DNA from: an uncultured Prevotellaceae bacterium
GTDB lineage: Bacteria > Bacteroidota > Bacteroidia > Bacteroidales > Bacteroidaceae
Direction of reading: 5' to 3'
DNA: 48,033 nucleotides
Assembly (NCBI GenBank): GCA_900318685.1
Contig: ONLL01000026.1
Location: 1-48,033, forward strand
Part shown: one piece after another, positions 15,519-23,131 of the stretch
How the letters are laid out: each line of letters begins with the position of its first letter
Position numbering within the stretch: position 1 is the first letter of the stretch
The notes under the pieces: model-generated
Seen by the model: the letters and a program-made list of their open reading frames with translations, nothing else
The model's database searches: none
Told to the model about the DNA's origin: nothing
Translations under genes and position numbers: made by a program

Positions 15519-16090
15519 CTATGGAACAGAAAGATCGTGATCAATTAGTAGAGCAGAACATGGGCTTTGTCGTCACCACAGCCCGTCAGTATGTAGGACG
15601 AGGACTGTCGCTTGACGACCTTGTCAGCGAGGGCAGCGTAGGCCTGGTCAAGGCAGCCGGGAAGTACGACCCTGCTCGTGGCGTGCATTTTGCCTCCTTC
15701 GCAGCACCCTATATCCGTCGCCAGATAGAGAAGGCTTTGCAGCAAGAGAGTCCTGAGCGCCGAGTGGAGAGCCGCAACAACGGTGAGCATCGTTCGCTCG
15801 ACGCGCCTCTGGGTGCCAAGCCCAATGTTAGCCTCCTGTCGATTCTTGTCGACGGAAATGCTCCCGAGACTGACGGACGTGCCTACAGTGCCCTTCACGA
15901 AGAGGCTGTCGAGAAGGTGCTGCAAACATTGAACGAGCGTGAGCAGCAGGTAGTCGTAGCCTATTACGGCCTAGGGCAGGAGCCTCTGACCATGCAGGAG
16001 ATAGCTCAGGAGATGGGTCTCCGTCGCGAGCGGGTACGCCAGATTCGCGACCGTGCCGTCCGTCGCATGCGTAAGGTCTGGCCGCTATAA
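15515..16090 (+). CDS. Small sigma-70 family RNA polymerase sigma factor
   Basis: This 191-residue protein carries sigma regions 2 and 4 with a short, unusual linker. Region 2 is at about residues 10-75 (NMGFVVTTARQYVGRGLSLD then LVSEGSVGLVKAAGKYDP). Region 4 is at about 130-190 (LNEREQQVVVAYYGLGQEPL and an RRERVRQIRDRAVRRM helix-turn-helix). It resembles RpoD-type group 2 factors rather than ECF factors in region 4. However, the promoter-melting segment reads FAAPYIRRQIEKAL, without the Trp pair of housekeeping sigmas, and region 3 is not recognisable. No anti-sigma gene is adjacent. It overlaps the kinase-RapZ gene by 4 bp. Confidence 0.85.
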   Translation: MTMEQKDRDQLVEQNMGFVVTTARQYVGRGLSLDDLVSEGSVGLVKAAGKYDPARGVHFASFAAPYIRRQIEKALQQESPERRVESRNNGEHRSLDAPLGAKPNVSLLSILVDGNAPETDGRAYSALHEEAVEKVLQTLNEREQQVVVAYYGLGQEPLTMQEIAQEMGLRRERVRQIRDRAVRRMRKVWPL

Positions 16091-16108
16091 TGGTTTGCTG
16101 TATAAACT

Positions 16109-16196
16109 ATATAGTTAGCTACCATAAGTCATATAGTTAGCTATCATAAGTTATATAGTTAGCTACCGTAAGTCATATAGTTGGCTACCGTAAGTC
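16109..16196. repeat. Four tandem 22-bp repeats
   Basis: Four head-to-tail copies of a 22-bp unit (ATATAGTTAGCTACCATAAG plus 2 nt) start at 16109, 16131, 16153 and 16175 with 1-3 changes between copies; a partial fifth follows. They lie just after the sigma factor gene, in a spacer of 548 bp without a credible gene. Function unknown; slippage-prone. Confidence 0.9.
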
Positions 16197-16291
16197 ATAT
16201 AATCGTAAAGTGGCTGACTGTACTAAGAGGCAGTGGAGCCACCATCCGGAGGCTGTCTTTCGTATACGAAGAAACTATCTCTGTAGATGCT

Positions 16292-16403
16292 AGTCAGCCT
16301 CCCGATAAAGTAAAACAACTTGTTTTACCGATCAAAGAGGCCGTTCTTGCGCACCAAAGTCAGCCACTTTCGAAGGTAAAACAACTTGTTTTACTTCATC
16401 AAG
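16292..16403. repeat. Direct repeat containing two identical 19-bp palindromes
   Basis: GTAAAACAACTTGTTTTAC, a perfect palindrome around one central base, occurs at 16310-16328 and 16376-16394. Each is embedded in a similar segment of about 46 bp (AGTCAGCC...palindrome...ATCAAAG), so these are direct repeats offset by about 66 bp. The remainder of the spacer (16404-16638) is AT-rich with nothing recognisable. Confidence 0.8.
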
Positions 16404-16638
16404 TCATAGCCCTTCACCATCAAAGTCTCATCCCCAGTCTTCCCGTTTGCGCCATTAGTTGCCATAAGGACACAGCCTCCGTCCCCCAATGCGTGTTTTT
16501 TTTGCCTAGGAAAACAGCTCATTTTCGGATTTTAATATCACAATATCACCACTAATACCACACTCTAACCTTCTGTGAAAAAGCGCATTAAACCCAAATC
16601 AGTCTAACGGCCGATTTGGGTTAATGTTGTTGAGTAGG

Positions 16639-16932
16639 TTACTTCTTATATTTCTTGCTGAATAGGTCGGAGTGCGTACCCGTGTTGAGCATGACGAGGA
16701 TAAGCTCCTGGTCATGCTGCTCCCAGATGAGGAGCCAGTCTGGCTGGATGTGGCACTCCCATTGGCCCTTCCGGTCGCCAAGGAGCTGATGAGGCTTGTA
16801 TTCTGCGGGCAATGTGCCTGTTTCGGCAAGCAACACAATCGCATCTTTGATGAGTTGCATGTTATAGCCACGCTTTTCGCAACGCTTCATGTCTTTTTCG
16901 AAGCGTTTCGATGGTATAATCTTGTACTTCAT
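16639..16932 (-). CDS. yafQ: YafQ-like type II toxin (RelE superfamily mRNA interferase)
   Basis: This 97-residue protein fits the YafQ branch of RelE-fold toxins, which cut mRNA on the ribosome. The N-terminus MKYKIIPSKRFEKDMKRCEK and the motif LPAEYKPHQLLGDRKGQWECH (about residues 40-60) match the family, as does the C-terminal His in TGTHSDLF. The usual length is 90-95 residues. It follows the antitoxin gene with a 4-bp overlap, the standard order for such modules. The toxin looks intact. Confidence 0.9.
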   Translation of the reverse strand: MKYKIIPSKRFEKDMKRCEKRGYNMQLIKDAIVLLAETGTLPAEYKPHQLLGDRKGQWECHIQPDWLLIWEQHDQELILVMLNTGTHSDLFSKKYKK

Positions 16933-17195
16933 ACGTTAATGCCTAACTCCTGGAACATCTCATCTACAGACTCGTAAGCTTTCAGCCTGCCGTGCTTCAT
17001 GTCCTCATGAGCCTGCTCAATGGATTTCACCACACTGTCTCTCAAATAGCAGCCCGTCTCTGGGTCGTAGATGCGGGTCTTGGTGGCAGATTTGGGCGAC
17101 ACCTTGTGCATCAGCACGCCCAGTGCCTGCAAGTACTCTATCAGAGCCTTGCCCTTGGCGGTGCGCTCGTTCAATGTGATAGTATAAGTCGCCAT
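16929..17195 (-). CDS. Antitoxin of the YafQ-like module
   Basis: This 88-residue protein precedes the toxin and overlaps it by 4 bp. The N-terminus (MATYTITLNERTAKGKALIE) looks like a ribbon-helix-helix or Phd/RelB-type DNA-binding start. The C-terminal half (from about 55) is acidic and helical, as expected for toxin neutralisation. Assignment to the DinJ/RelB group rests mostly on position. A TACCTTTG -7 box lies at 17225-17232, and autoregulation by the complex is expected for the class. Confidence 0.82.
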   Translation of the reverse strand: MATYTITLNERTAKGKALIEYLQALGVLMHKVSPKSATKTRIYDPETGCYLRDSVVKSIEQAHEDMKHGRLKAYESVDEMFQELGINV

Positions 17196-17224
17196 ATTTG
17201 AAATTATTAGAAACGTTTCGGTTG

Positions 17225-17232
17225 CAAAGGTA
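17225..17232 (-). promoter_or_regulatory. -7 promoter box of the toxin-antitoxin operon
   Basis: The minus strand reads TACCTTTG, 30 nt upstream of the antitoxin start. Confidence 0.65.
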
Positions 17233-17396
17233 CAAATTTATTTTCAATTATTGTCCGATTTGCCTGAAAAAGATGCAAAAAGCGGGAGAAGATGGCAAAA
17301 CGGGTTTTCAGTTGCTTTTGGGATCGATAACGATGATTTATGGTGCATAGATAGCAAAAAAAATGGAAATAGCAAGGGATTTCCGAAATAAATGCG

Positions 17397-17404
17397 TAAA
17401 TTTG
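17397..17404 (+). promoter_or_regulatory. -7 promoter box upstream of the lipoprotein protease
   Basis: TAAATTTG lies 39 nt before the ATG at 17443. The leader between them is a low-complexity run of GAACTATGAACTAA-like near-repeats. Confidence 0.5.
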
Positions 17405-17442
17405 CAGGCGAATAGTGAACTATGAACTAATAACCCTGAGCT

Positions 17443-18291
17443 ATGAACCATAAACTATTGACAATGTGCATCGCACTTGCCTTTGCCTCCTGCCAGACGC
17501 CAGCCGGGCAGCAAGCCCCTGAGAACGATGCCGAAGAGACTCTCAACGTGCCAGCCTGTGTGGTAACCACTCCGCCCGACTCGCTGAAGCTGGACAAGTT
17601 CTATACCAAGTATGTCGATGTCAACGGCCTGCCGCTCATCTCCTCGTGGCGTGTGCCCGACTCCGCATTCGTCGCTGCCCATCGCACGTTGTATGCTATG
17701 ACATCGATGCTGCCCGAGGCCGTGCTCGACTCGATGGTGGCACGTGGCACCCGCATCGCCATCATGGGCCGCTATGAAGGCACGACCGACATACCTGAGC
17801 ATCGCTATCTGGTGAACGACACCAGTCTGAACTGGGACCTCCGTGCACGCGGTCTGGGGGGCGACCTCCAGCTGCCGCTCACCAGCTGTGCAGAGGAGAA
17901 TGTGCTGGCCTATCAGATTGATAAGTACCATGCTGAGGATATCCTCATCCACGAGTTTGCACACAGCATCCATCTCATCGGACTGATGCTGGCTGTGCCT
18001 GACTTCGACACCCGTCTGAAGCAATGCTACGAGAATGCCAAGGCCAAGGGCATCCTTGACAATACCTATCGCATCACCGACAAGGAAGAGTATATGGCTG
18101 AGGCCGTGCAGGACTGGTTCAACGTCAATGCCGAGATGCCTCATACCGACGGCAAGCACAACTGGTGCAACACCCGTGAGGAGCTGCAGGAGTTCGATCC
18201 TGACCTCTACAACCTCCTCTCGGAATACTTCCCCAAGACAAACCTTCAAATCAGTAAACATAAGAAAGTAAACGAATATGGCAAATATTAA
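17443..18291 (+). CDS. Lipoprotein zinc metalloprotease (gluzincin-like)
   Basis: This 282-residue protein has a lipoprotein signal (MCIALAFASC, Cys at about residue 17), so it is probably anchored in the envelope. The zinc site is HEFAHSIH (about residues 170-177), with a downstream glutamate in EEYMAEAVQDWF (about 215) that would complete a gluzincin site. The pattern resembles anthrax lethal-factor-type (ATLF) catalytic domains. The N-terminal part (about 45-140) is conserved-looking but unassigned. It overlaps the start of the X-Pro aminopeptidase by 14 bp, suggesting joint expression for peptide breakdown. Substrate unknown. Confidence 0.72.
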   Translation: MNHKLLTMCIALAFASCQTPAGQQAPENDAEETLNVPACVVTTPPDSLKLDKFYTKYVDVNGLPLISSWRVPDSAFVAAHRTLYAMTSMLPEAVLDSMVARGTRIAIMGRYEGTTDIPEHRYLVNDTSLNWDLRARGLGGDLQLPLTSCAEENVLAYQIDKYHAEDILIHEFAHSIHLIGLMLAVPDFDTRLKQCYENAKAKGILDNTYRITDKEEYMAEAVQDWFNVNAEMPHTDGKHNWCNTREELQEFDPDLYNLLSEYFPKTNLQISKHKKVNEYGKY

Positions 18292-19696
18292 GAAAGAAAC
18301 CTATATCCGCCGTCGTGCCCAGCTGAAGCGCGACATGCAGAGCGGCCTGCTGCTCTTCCTTGGCAATGATGAGGTAGGCATGAACTATGCCGACAATACC
18401 TATCGCTTCCGTCAGGACTCCACGATGCTCTATTTCTTCGGACTTGACTATGCCGGCCTGGTTGCTGTCATCGATGTGGACGAGGATCGTGAAATAGTCT
18501 TTGGCAATGAACTGACCATCGACGATATCGTGTGGACAGGCACTCAGCCTTCGCTCCGCGACAAGTGTGAGCCGGTGGGCATCAGCGATGTGCTGCCGAT
18601 GAACGAGCTGAAGAGCTATATCGACAAGGCACATGCCAAAGGACAGCTCGTCCACTTCCTGCCTCCCTATCGTGGCGACCACCGCGTATGGCTGTGGGAG
18701 CTGCTAGGCATAGAGCCAGCTGCACAGACAGACTTGGCTTCCGTGCCTTTCATCAAGGCCATAGTCAAGCAGCGTAATTATAAAGACGAGGAGGAGATCA
18801 GGCTCATCGAGGAGTCGGTCGACCTGAGCACGGAGATGCACCTGGCTGCCTATCGCACCGTCCGTCCTGGCATCCACGAGTCGGAGGTGGCAGCAGCCGT
18901 CGAGGAGGTGGCCTGCCGTCACGGCAATGCGTTGGCCTTCCCGACGATAGCCACCGTGCAGGGGCAGGTGCTGCATAATCACGGCTTTATTCACGATCTG
19001 AAGGATGGTGATATCTTCCTGCTCGACGCCGGAGCCGAGACCAAGACTCACTATGCCGGCGACCTCTCGTCGTCGATGCCTGTAGGCGAACGCTTCACCG
19101 AACGTCAGGCAGAGGTTTACAATATTCATCTGCGCAGCTTCTATGCCGCTGTCGACAAGCTGCAGCTGGGCGTGCCTTTCCGTGAGGCCCATATCGCCGC
19201 TGCCACAGAGATAGCACGTGGCATGAAGGAGCTGGGACTGATGAAGGGCGATCCTGCTGAGGCTGCCGAATGTGGTGCCTATGCTCTGTTCTTCCCCTGC
19301 GGACTTGGCCACATGGTAGGCCTCGACGTACACAACATGGAGAACCTGGGTGAGCAGTACGTGGGATATGCCGATGGACAGGTGAAGTCCAAGCAGTTCG
19401 GATTTAAGTCGCTGCGACTGGCCCGTCCGCTGGAAAAGGGTTTCGTGTTCACCGTCGAGCCGGGCATCTACTTCATTCCTGAGCTGATGGACAAGTGGCA
19501 AGCCGAGCATCAGTTCGAGGACTTTATCTGCTACGACAAACTGGCACCTTGGCGTGACTTCACCGGCCTTCGCAATGAGCTCAACTATGTCATGACCGAC
19601 ACAGGAGCCCGCCTGCTGGGTACCATCAAGAAGCCTATGACCATCGAAGAGGTCTACGCCGCAAAAGAGAGACCCACCCCCAGCCCCTCCCTGTAA
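18278..19696 (+). CDS. pepP: Xaa-Pro aminopeptidase (M24B, aminopeptidase P)
   Basis: This 472-residue enzyme removes N-terminal residues preceding proline. The N-terminal creatinase-like domain covers about residues 1-170. The pita-bread catalytic domain follows, with metal ligands in LLDAGAETKTHYAGDLS (two Asp), GLGHMVGLDVHN (His), FTVEPGIYF (Glu) and GLRNELNYVM (Glu). The length is typical. The last residues (ERPTPSPSL) are encoded by a family A repeat, so the natural C-terminus was probably replaced at the edge of the DUF559 cassette. It lies upstream of a hydroxyproline dehydratase-like gene, which fits use of proline-rich peptides. Confidence 0.93.
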   Translation: MANIKKETYIRRRAQLKRDMQSGLLLFLGNDEVGMNYADNTYRFRQDSTMLYFFGLDYAGLVAVIDVDEDREIVFGNELTIDDIVWTGTQPSLRDKCEPVGISDVLPMNELKSYIDKAHAKGQLVHFLPPYRGDHRVWLWELLGIEPAAQTDLASVPFIKAIVKQRNYKDEEEIRLIEESVDLSTEMHLAAYRTVRPGIHESEVAAAVEEVACRHGNALAFPTIATVQGQVLHNHGFIHDLKDGDIFLLDAGAETKTHYAGDLSSSMPVGERFTERQAEVYNIHLRSFYAAVDKLQLGVPFREAHIAAATEIARGMKELGLMKGDPAEAAECGAYALFFPCGLGHMVGLDVHNMENLGEQYVGYADGQVKSKQFGFKSLRLARPLEKGFVFTVEPGIYFIPELMDKWQAEHQFEDFICYDKLAPWRDFTGLRNELNYVMTDTGARLLGTIKKPMTIEEVYAAKERPTPSPSL

Positions 19697-19712
19697 TGGA
19701 GGGGAGGAGATA
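19669..19712 (+). repeat. Family A hairpin repeat, copy 6, left end of DUF559 cassette
   Basis: The head AGACCCACCCCCAG is followed by stem CCCCTCC (19684-19690) / GGAGGGG (19698-19704). The 40 nt from 19670 match the reverse complement of 20125-20164 at 35 positions. It overlaps the 3' end of pepP and supplies its stop codon. Confidence 0.9.
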
Positions 19713-20164
19713 CTTTGTAGGATGAATAAGGTATGAGTTACAAAACGGCTGCTCCTGACCGATATGAACTGCTCAAAGCGTTTGCAAGGGAGAATCGTAA
19801 GAAGTCGACGCTAGCTGAAACGATGCTTTGGGAGCACATCCGGGGTAAGGCACTTGGCGTGAAATTCCTGCGGCAGCATGTTATAGGCGACTATATCGCT
19901 GACTTCCTTTCGTGTGAGGGAGGACTCGTTATCGAGGTTGATGGGGGATATCATGCTGAGCGGCAGCAACATGAGGACGACCTCTACCGAGAGAAAGTGC
20001 TGGAGAGCATGGGATACCACGTCATACGTTTCACCAACGAGGAGGTAGTAGAAGATATTGATCGAGTTTTAACAGAAATAAAACATTATTTTGATTATGG
20101 CGAATGAACAACTTATAAAAGTAACTTCTCCCCTCCATACCAGGGAGGGGGTGGGGGAGGGTCT
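19670..20164. mobile_element. Putative DUF559 cassette bounded by inverted hairpin repeats
   Basis: The unit starts AGACCC and ends GGGTCT, with imperfect terminal inverted repeats of about 40 nt (35 identical), each containing its own hairpin. Between them is only the DUF559 gene. No clear target-site duplication flanks it (AGAG to the left, GCAT to the right). Single repeat copies elsewhere in the window share the same ends, so they could be non-autonomous relatives. Mobility is an inference. Confidence 0.6.
19733..20107 (+). CDS. DUF559 endonuclease-domain protein (Vsr-like fold)
   Basis: This 124-residue single-domain protein belongs to the DUF559 family, which has the PD-(D/E)xK fold of Vsr-type endonucleases. 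The likely active-site residues lie in GDYIADF (Asp), VIEVDGGYH (Glu and Asp) and the preceding FLRQHVIG strand. It is intact, with no other domain. It is bracketed by two inverted copies of the family A hairpin repeat only 20 bp upstream and 18 bp downstream. This suggests that gene and repeats form one mobile or selfish unit. Its biochemical activity is not established for the family. The stop overlaps an ATG that can serve the next gene. Confidence 0.88.
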   Translation: MSYKTAAPDRYELLKAFARENRKKSTLAETMLWEHIRGKALGVKFLRQHVIGDYIADFLSCEGGLVIEVDGGYHAERQQHEDDLYREKVLESMGYHVIRFTNEEVVEDIDRVLTEIKHYFDYGE

Positions 20165-22616
20165 GCATGGGGCAGGCCTTAAGCATCCCGAAAACCTTAA
20201 CGGCATGAACGACCGCATACGTCGCTTGCGCCAGCAGAACTTTGACACTCCGACGACGCTCTCGATAGAGCGCGCACTCATAGAGACCGAGTTTTACAAG
20301 CAGAACTACGGCACGATGCCTATCGCCGTGCTGCGTGCCCGCAACTTTTACGAAATCTGCAAGAAGAAGACCATTTACATTGGTCCCGACGAGTTGATCG
20401 TCGGCGAGCGCGGACCTGTGCCCAAGGCTGTGCCCACGTTCCCTGAGCTCACCTGCCATTCGGTGGAAGACCTGCACACGCTGAACGAGCGTGAGCTGCA
20501 GCGCTACACCATCTCGCAGGAGGATATTGATACTTACGAGCGTGAGGTCATTCCCTACTGGAAGGGCAAGACCCAGCGCGAGCGCATATTCAATCACGTC
20601 TCGAAGGAGTGGGAGGAAGCCTATCATGCAGGTGTGTTTACGGAGTTTATGGAGCAGCGAGCCGCAGGCCATACGGCGATGGACGGGAAGATGTATCGCG
20701 AGGGACTGCTCGACGTGAAGGCCCGCATCGAGAAACGCATCAGTGAGCTCGACTATATCTACGACCCTGAAGCCACCGACAAGCAGCAGGAGCTGGAGGC
20801 AATGGCCATCTCGTGCGATGCCGCCATCCTCTTTGCCGAACGGCATGCCGAACTGGCTGAGCAAATGGCAGCCGAAGAAACCGACGAGCAGCGCAAGAAG
20901 GAATTACTGAAGATAGCCGACGTATGCCGTTGGGTACCTGCTCATGCTCCACGCGACCTCTGGGAAGCTATTCAGATGTACTGGTTTGTGCATCTGGGCA
21001 CCGTCACCGAGCTCAACGGATGGGACTCGATGAATCCTGGCCACATCGACCAGCACCTCTTCCCCTTCTACGAGAAGGGAGTTGCCGACGGCACCCTGAC
21101 TCGCGATCAGGCCAAGGAACTGCTCTCCTGCCTGTGGATCAAGTTCAACAACCAACCCGCTCCTCCCAAGGTGGGTGTGACAGCACTCGAGAGTGGCACT
21201 TACAACGACTTCACCAATATTAATATAGGTGGCATCGACCGCAACGGTAACAGCGCTACCAATGAGCTTTCCTACATGATCCTCGAGATTCAGGAGGAGC
21301 TTCATGAGCTGCAGCCGGGCCTGTCCATCCACATCGCCAAGAACACCCCCGACGAGTTCTTGCTTGCTGGCATCAAGGTGATTCGTCAGGGGCACGGCTA
21401 TCCCAGCATTTTCAATCCTGATACTTATGTACAGGAGCTCGTGCGCGAGGGAAAGACGCTCGAGGATGCCCGTGAAGGCGGCTGCTCGGGCTGTATCGAG
21501 GTGGGAGCCTTCGGTAAGGAGGCCTATCTGCTCACTGGCTATCTCAATACGCCCAAGATTCTTGAGATCACTCTCAATAACGGCATTGATCCGGAGACGG
21601 GCAAGAAACTTGGCTTGGAGACTGGCGACCCGCGTGACTTCAAGAGTTTCGAGGAACTCTACGAGGCCTGGCACAAGCAGATGGTGTACTTCGTCAACCT
21701 GAAGCTCTCGGTCAACAACTACATCGAGCGCATGTTCTCGCTCTATGCTCCTGCCACCTTCCTCAGCCTCTATATCGACGACTGCATAGAAAAGGGAAAG
21801 GATTACTACAGCGGCGGCGCCCGTTACAACACCACCTACATCCAGTGTACCGGTCTCGGCACCATCACCGACTGTCTCACTACCTTGAAGAAGCACATCT
21901 TCGAGGATAAGCGTTACACGATGGAGGAGATATTGGAGGCATGCAGGAATAACTGGGGCCTCTCCCCCGCGAGAAAGGCTACGGGTAGGCGCTTCAGCGG
22001 GAATGGGGTTGGGGGTGAGGCTATGCGCCAGTACATCCGCAACCACACACCCTTTTTTGGCAACGACGACCCGTATGCCGATGAGATTGCTGTCCGCGTC
22101 TACGACGACCTGGTGAAAGCCATCGAGGGACGCCCCAACACCCGTGGCGGCAAGACTCAGCTTAACATGCTCTCCACCACCTGCCACAACTATTTCGGCT
22201 CTGTCTGTGGGGCTACGCCCAACGGCCGCTTCGCTCACTTCGCCATCAGCGACGGCACCTCGCCATCTCATGGCAGCGACACCCACGGTCCTACGGCTGT
22301 CATCAAGTCGCTGGGTAAGCTCGACCAGACGAAGAGTGGCGGCACGCTGCTCAACGTACGCTTCGTGCCCCAGCTGCTTAGGCGCGAGGAGGATCAGAAG
22401 AAACTGGCCTCGCTCATCCGCACCTACTTCAAGTTTGGTGGGCATCACATCCAGTTCAACATCGTCGATACTGCCACGCTGCTCGATGCCCAGCAGCATC
22501 CTGATGACTATCGCGACCTGCTGGTGCGTGTGGCTGGTTACTCCGACTATTTCAACGATATGACCGAGCAGCTGCAGAACGAGATCATCGCGCGTACGGA
22601 GAACGATGAATACTGA
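20097..22616 (+). CDS. hypD: Glycyl radical enzyme, probable trans-4-hydroxy-L-proline dehydratase
   Basis: This protein of about 839 residues is a PFL/dehydratase-type glycyl radical enzyme. The thiyl cysteine lies in GGCSGCIEVGAFGKEAY with the following Glu of dehydratases. The C-terminal glycyl loop is VRVAGYSDYF. Residues I recall as substrate contacts in Clostridioides HypD are present: Asp of GWDSMNPG, Ser and Phe of ESGTYNDF, Thr of STTCHNYFG. So hydroxyproline to pyrroline-5-carboxylate is the best call. The start is uncertain: ATG 20097 includes a family A repeat in the N-terminus, while ATG 20205 (MNDRIRRLRQQ) fits the family start better. A second repeat is read in frame at 21956-22023. 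The activase is encoded at 27482. Confidence 0.78.
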   Translation: MANEQLIKVTSPLHTREGVGEGLHGAGLKHPENLNGMNDRIRRLRQQNFDTPTTLSIERALIETEFYKQNYGTMPIAVLRARNFYEICKKKTIYIGPDELIVGERGPVPKAVPTFPELTCHSVEDLHTLNERELQRYTISQEDIDTYEREVIPYWKGKTQRERIFNHVSKEWEEAYHAGVFTEFMEQRAAGHTAMDGKMYREGLLDVKARIEKRISELDYIYDPEATDKQQELEAMAISCDAAILFAERHAELAEQMAAEETDEQRKKELLKIADVCRWVPAHAPRDLWEAIQMYWFVHLGTVTELNGWDSMNPGHIDQHLFPFYEKGVADGTLTRDQAKELLSCLWIKFNNQPAPPKVGVTALESGTYNDFTNINIGGIDRNGNSATNELSYMILEIQEELHELQPGLSIHIAKNTPDEFLLAGIKVIRQGHGYPSIFNPDTYVQELVREGKTLEDAREGGCSGCIEVGAFGKEAYLLTGYLNTPKILEITLNNGIDPETGKKLGLETGDPRDFKSFEELYEAWHKQMVYFVNLKLSVNNYIERMFSLYAPATFLSLYIDDCIEKGKDYYSGGARYNTTYIQCTGLGTITDCLTTLKKHIFEDKRYTMEEILEACRNNWGLSPARKATGRRFSGNGVGGEAMRQYIRNHTPFFGNDDPYADEIAVRVYDDLVKAIEGRPNTRGGKTQLNMLSTTCHNYFGSVCGATPNGRFAHFAISDGTSPSHGSDTHGPTAVIKSLGKLDQTKSGGTLLNVRFVPQLLRREEDQKKLASLIRTYFKFGGHHIQFNIVDTATLLDAQQHPDDYRDLLVRVAGYSDYFNDMTEQLQNEIIARTENDEY
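20124..20166 (-). repeat. Family A hairpin repeat, copy 7, right end of DUF559 cassette
   Basis: The stem CCCCTCC (20130-20136) / GGAGGGG (20144-20150) is followed by GGTGGGGGAGGGTCT, the reverse complement of the AGACCC head. It lies within the 5' part of the hypD reading frame if the 20097 start is used. Confidence 0.9.
21956..22023 (-). repeat. Family A hairpin repeat, long variant, copy 8, inside hypD
   Basis: In reverse complement the element reads AGCCTCACCCCCAACCCC, then ATTCCCGC...CGCCTACCCGTAGCC and ends in a GGGGGAGAGG arm. This order matches the long copy at 7630-7707. It adds roughly 20 residues (from SPARKATGRRF to GNGVGGEA) in frame, between LEACRNN and a region before GNDDPYADE. 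Confidence 0.75.
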
Positions 22617-22632
22617 AAAATAGAACTGACCC

Positions 22633-23109
22633 TTACCGCAGTTGCTCGTTTAGCAGGTCGCAGAGCAACTGCGGTTTCATGTCAATGTCACCGACGGGAA
22701 TCTGTCCGACGAGATCCGTGGGATATTTCTCTTCCATTCTCCCTTTGTAGTGGATGCGTAGCTTTGGACCTCTCTTATGCAAGATACTCCTCGGCACCAG
22801 TTCGAAATGCTCCACGTCGGCAAGGTCGATTTCCGACATATACCAGCCCCGGCCGAAGACGTAGCCATTGTTGACAATGAGGCTCGTGGCGGTGACGGTC
22901 AGGTAAGGCTTGCCTGACCATCTCTCCTTCAGCGTCAGGTACAAGTACAGCAGACTACCCACGCCGAAGAGCAGCAGGCACAGCCACGCCTTCCACGCTT
23001 GGCCGCGCCCCTGCCAAAGTGCTAACACCGCCCCTGCGGAAAAGGCAAGCCCGATGAGGATGACGGGCAGCCTCTTCCAGACGGAATGGTAGACTTTGAT
23101 TTCTTCCAT
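22633..23109 (-). CDS. Small integral membrane protein (STM3941-like)
   Basis: This 158-residue protein has two adjacent membrane helices (about residues 13-35 and 40-58), followed by a soluble beta-rich domain of about 95 residues (PYLTVTATSLIVNNGYVF and on) that looks like a small PH-like domain. The layout resembles the STM3941 family of unknown function. I use the Met at 23109, since the upstream 16 residues precede a normal MEEIKVYHS start and overlap less with the neighbour. It is the last gene of the ECF sigma operon. Its 3' end contains a perfect 12-bp inverted repeat (22636-22674). Confidence 0.6.
   Translation of the reverse strand: MEEIKVYHSVWKRLPVILIGLAFSAGAVLALWQGRGQAWKAWLCLLLFGVGSLLYLYLTLKERWSGKPYLTVTATSLIVNNGYVFGRGWYMSEIDLADVEHFELVPRSILHKRGPKLRIHYKGRMEEKYPTDLVGQIPVGDIDMKPQLLCDLLNEQLR
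22636..22674. terminator. Inverted repeat between convergent genes
   Basis: CCGCAGTTGCTC (22636-22647) pairs perfectly with GAGCAACTGCGG (22663-22674) around a 15-nt loop. It lies at the convergence of hypD and the ECF operon, inside the last codons of the minus-strand gene. No strong U-tract follows on either strand, so terminator function is tentative. Confidence 0.45.
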
Positions 23110-23131
23110 TGCTTGCACTGTTGATGGTTTA

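Noticed and set aside
16181-16555. ORF of 124 codons in the repeat-rich spacer
   Set aside because: Its codons run through the 22-bp repeats and both palindromes, which explains its repeated KVKQLVL peptide. Composition is not protein-like, so I treat it as spurious.
20904-22499. Antisense ORF of 531 codons opposite hypD
   Set aside because: The glycyl radical enzyme motifs are unambiguous on the plus strand; the antisense frame is low-complexity.
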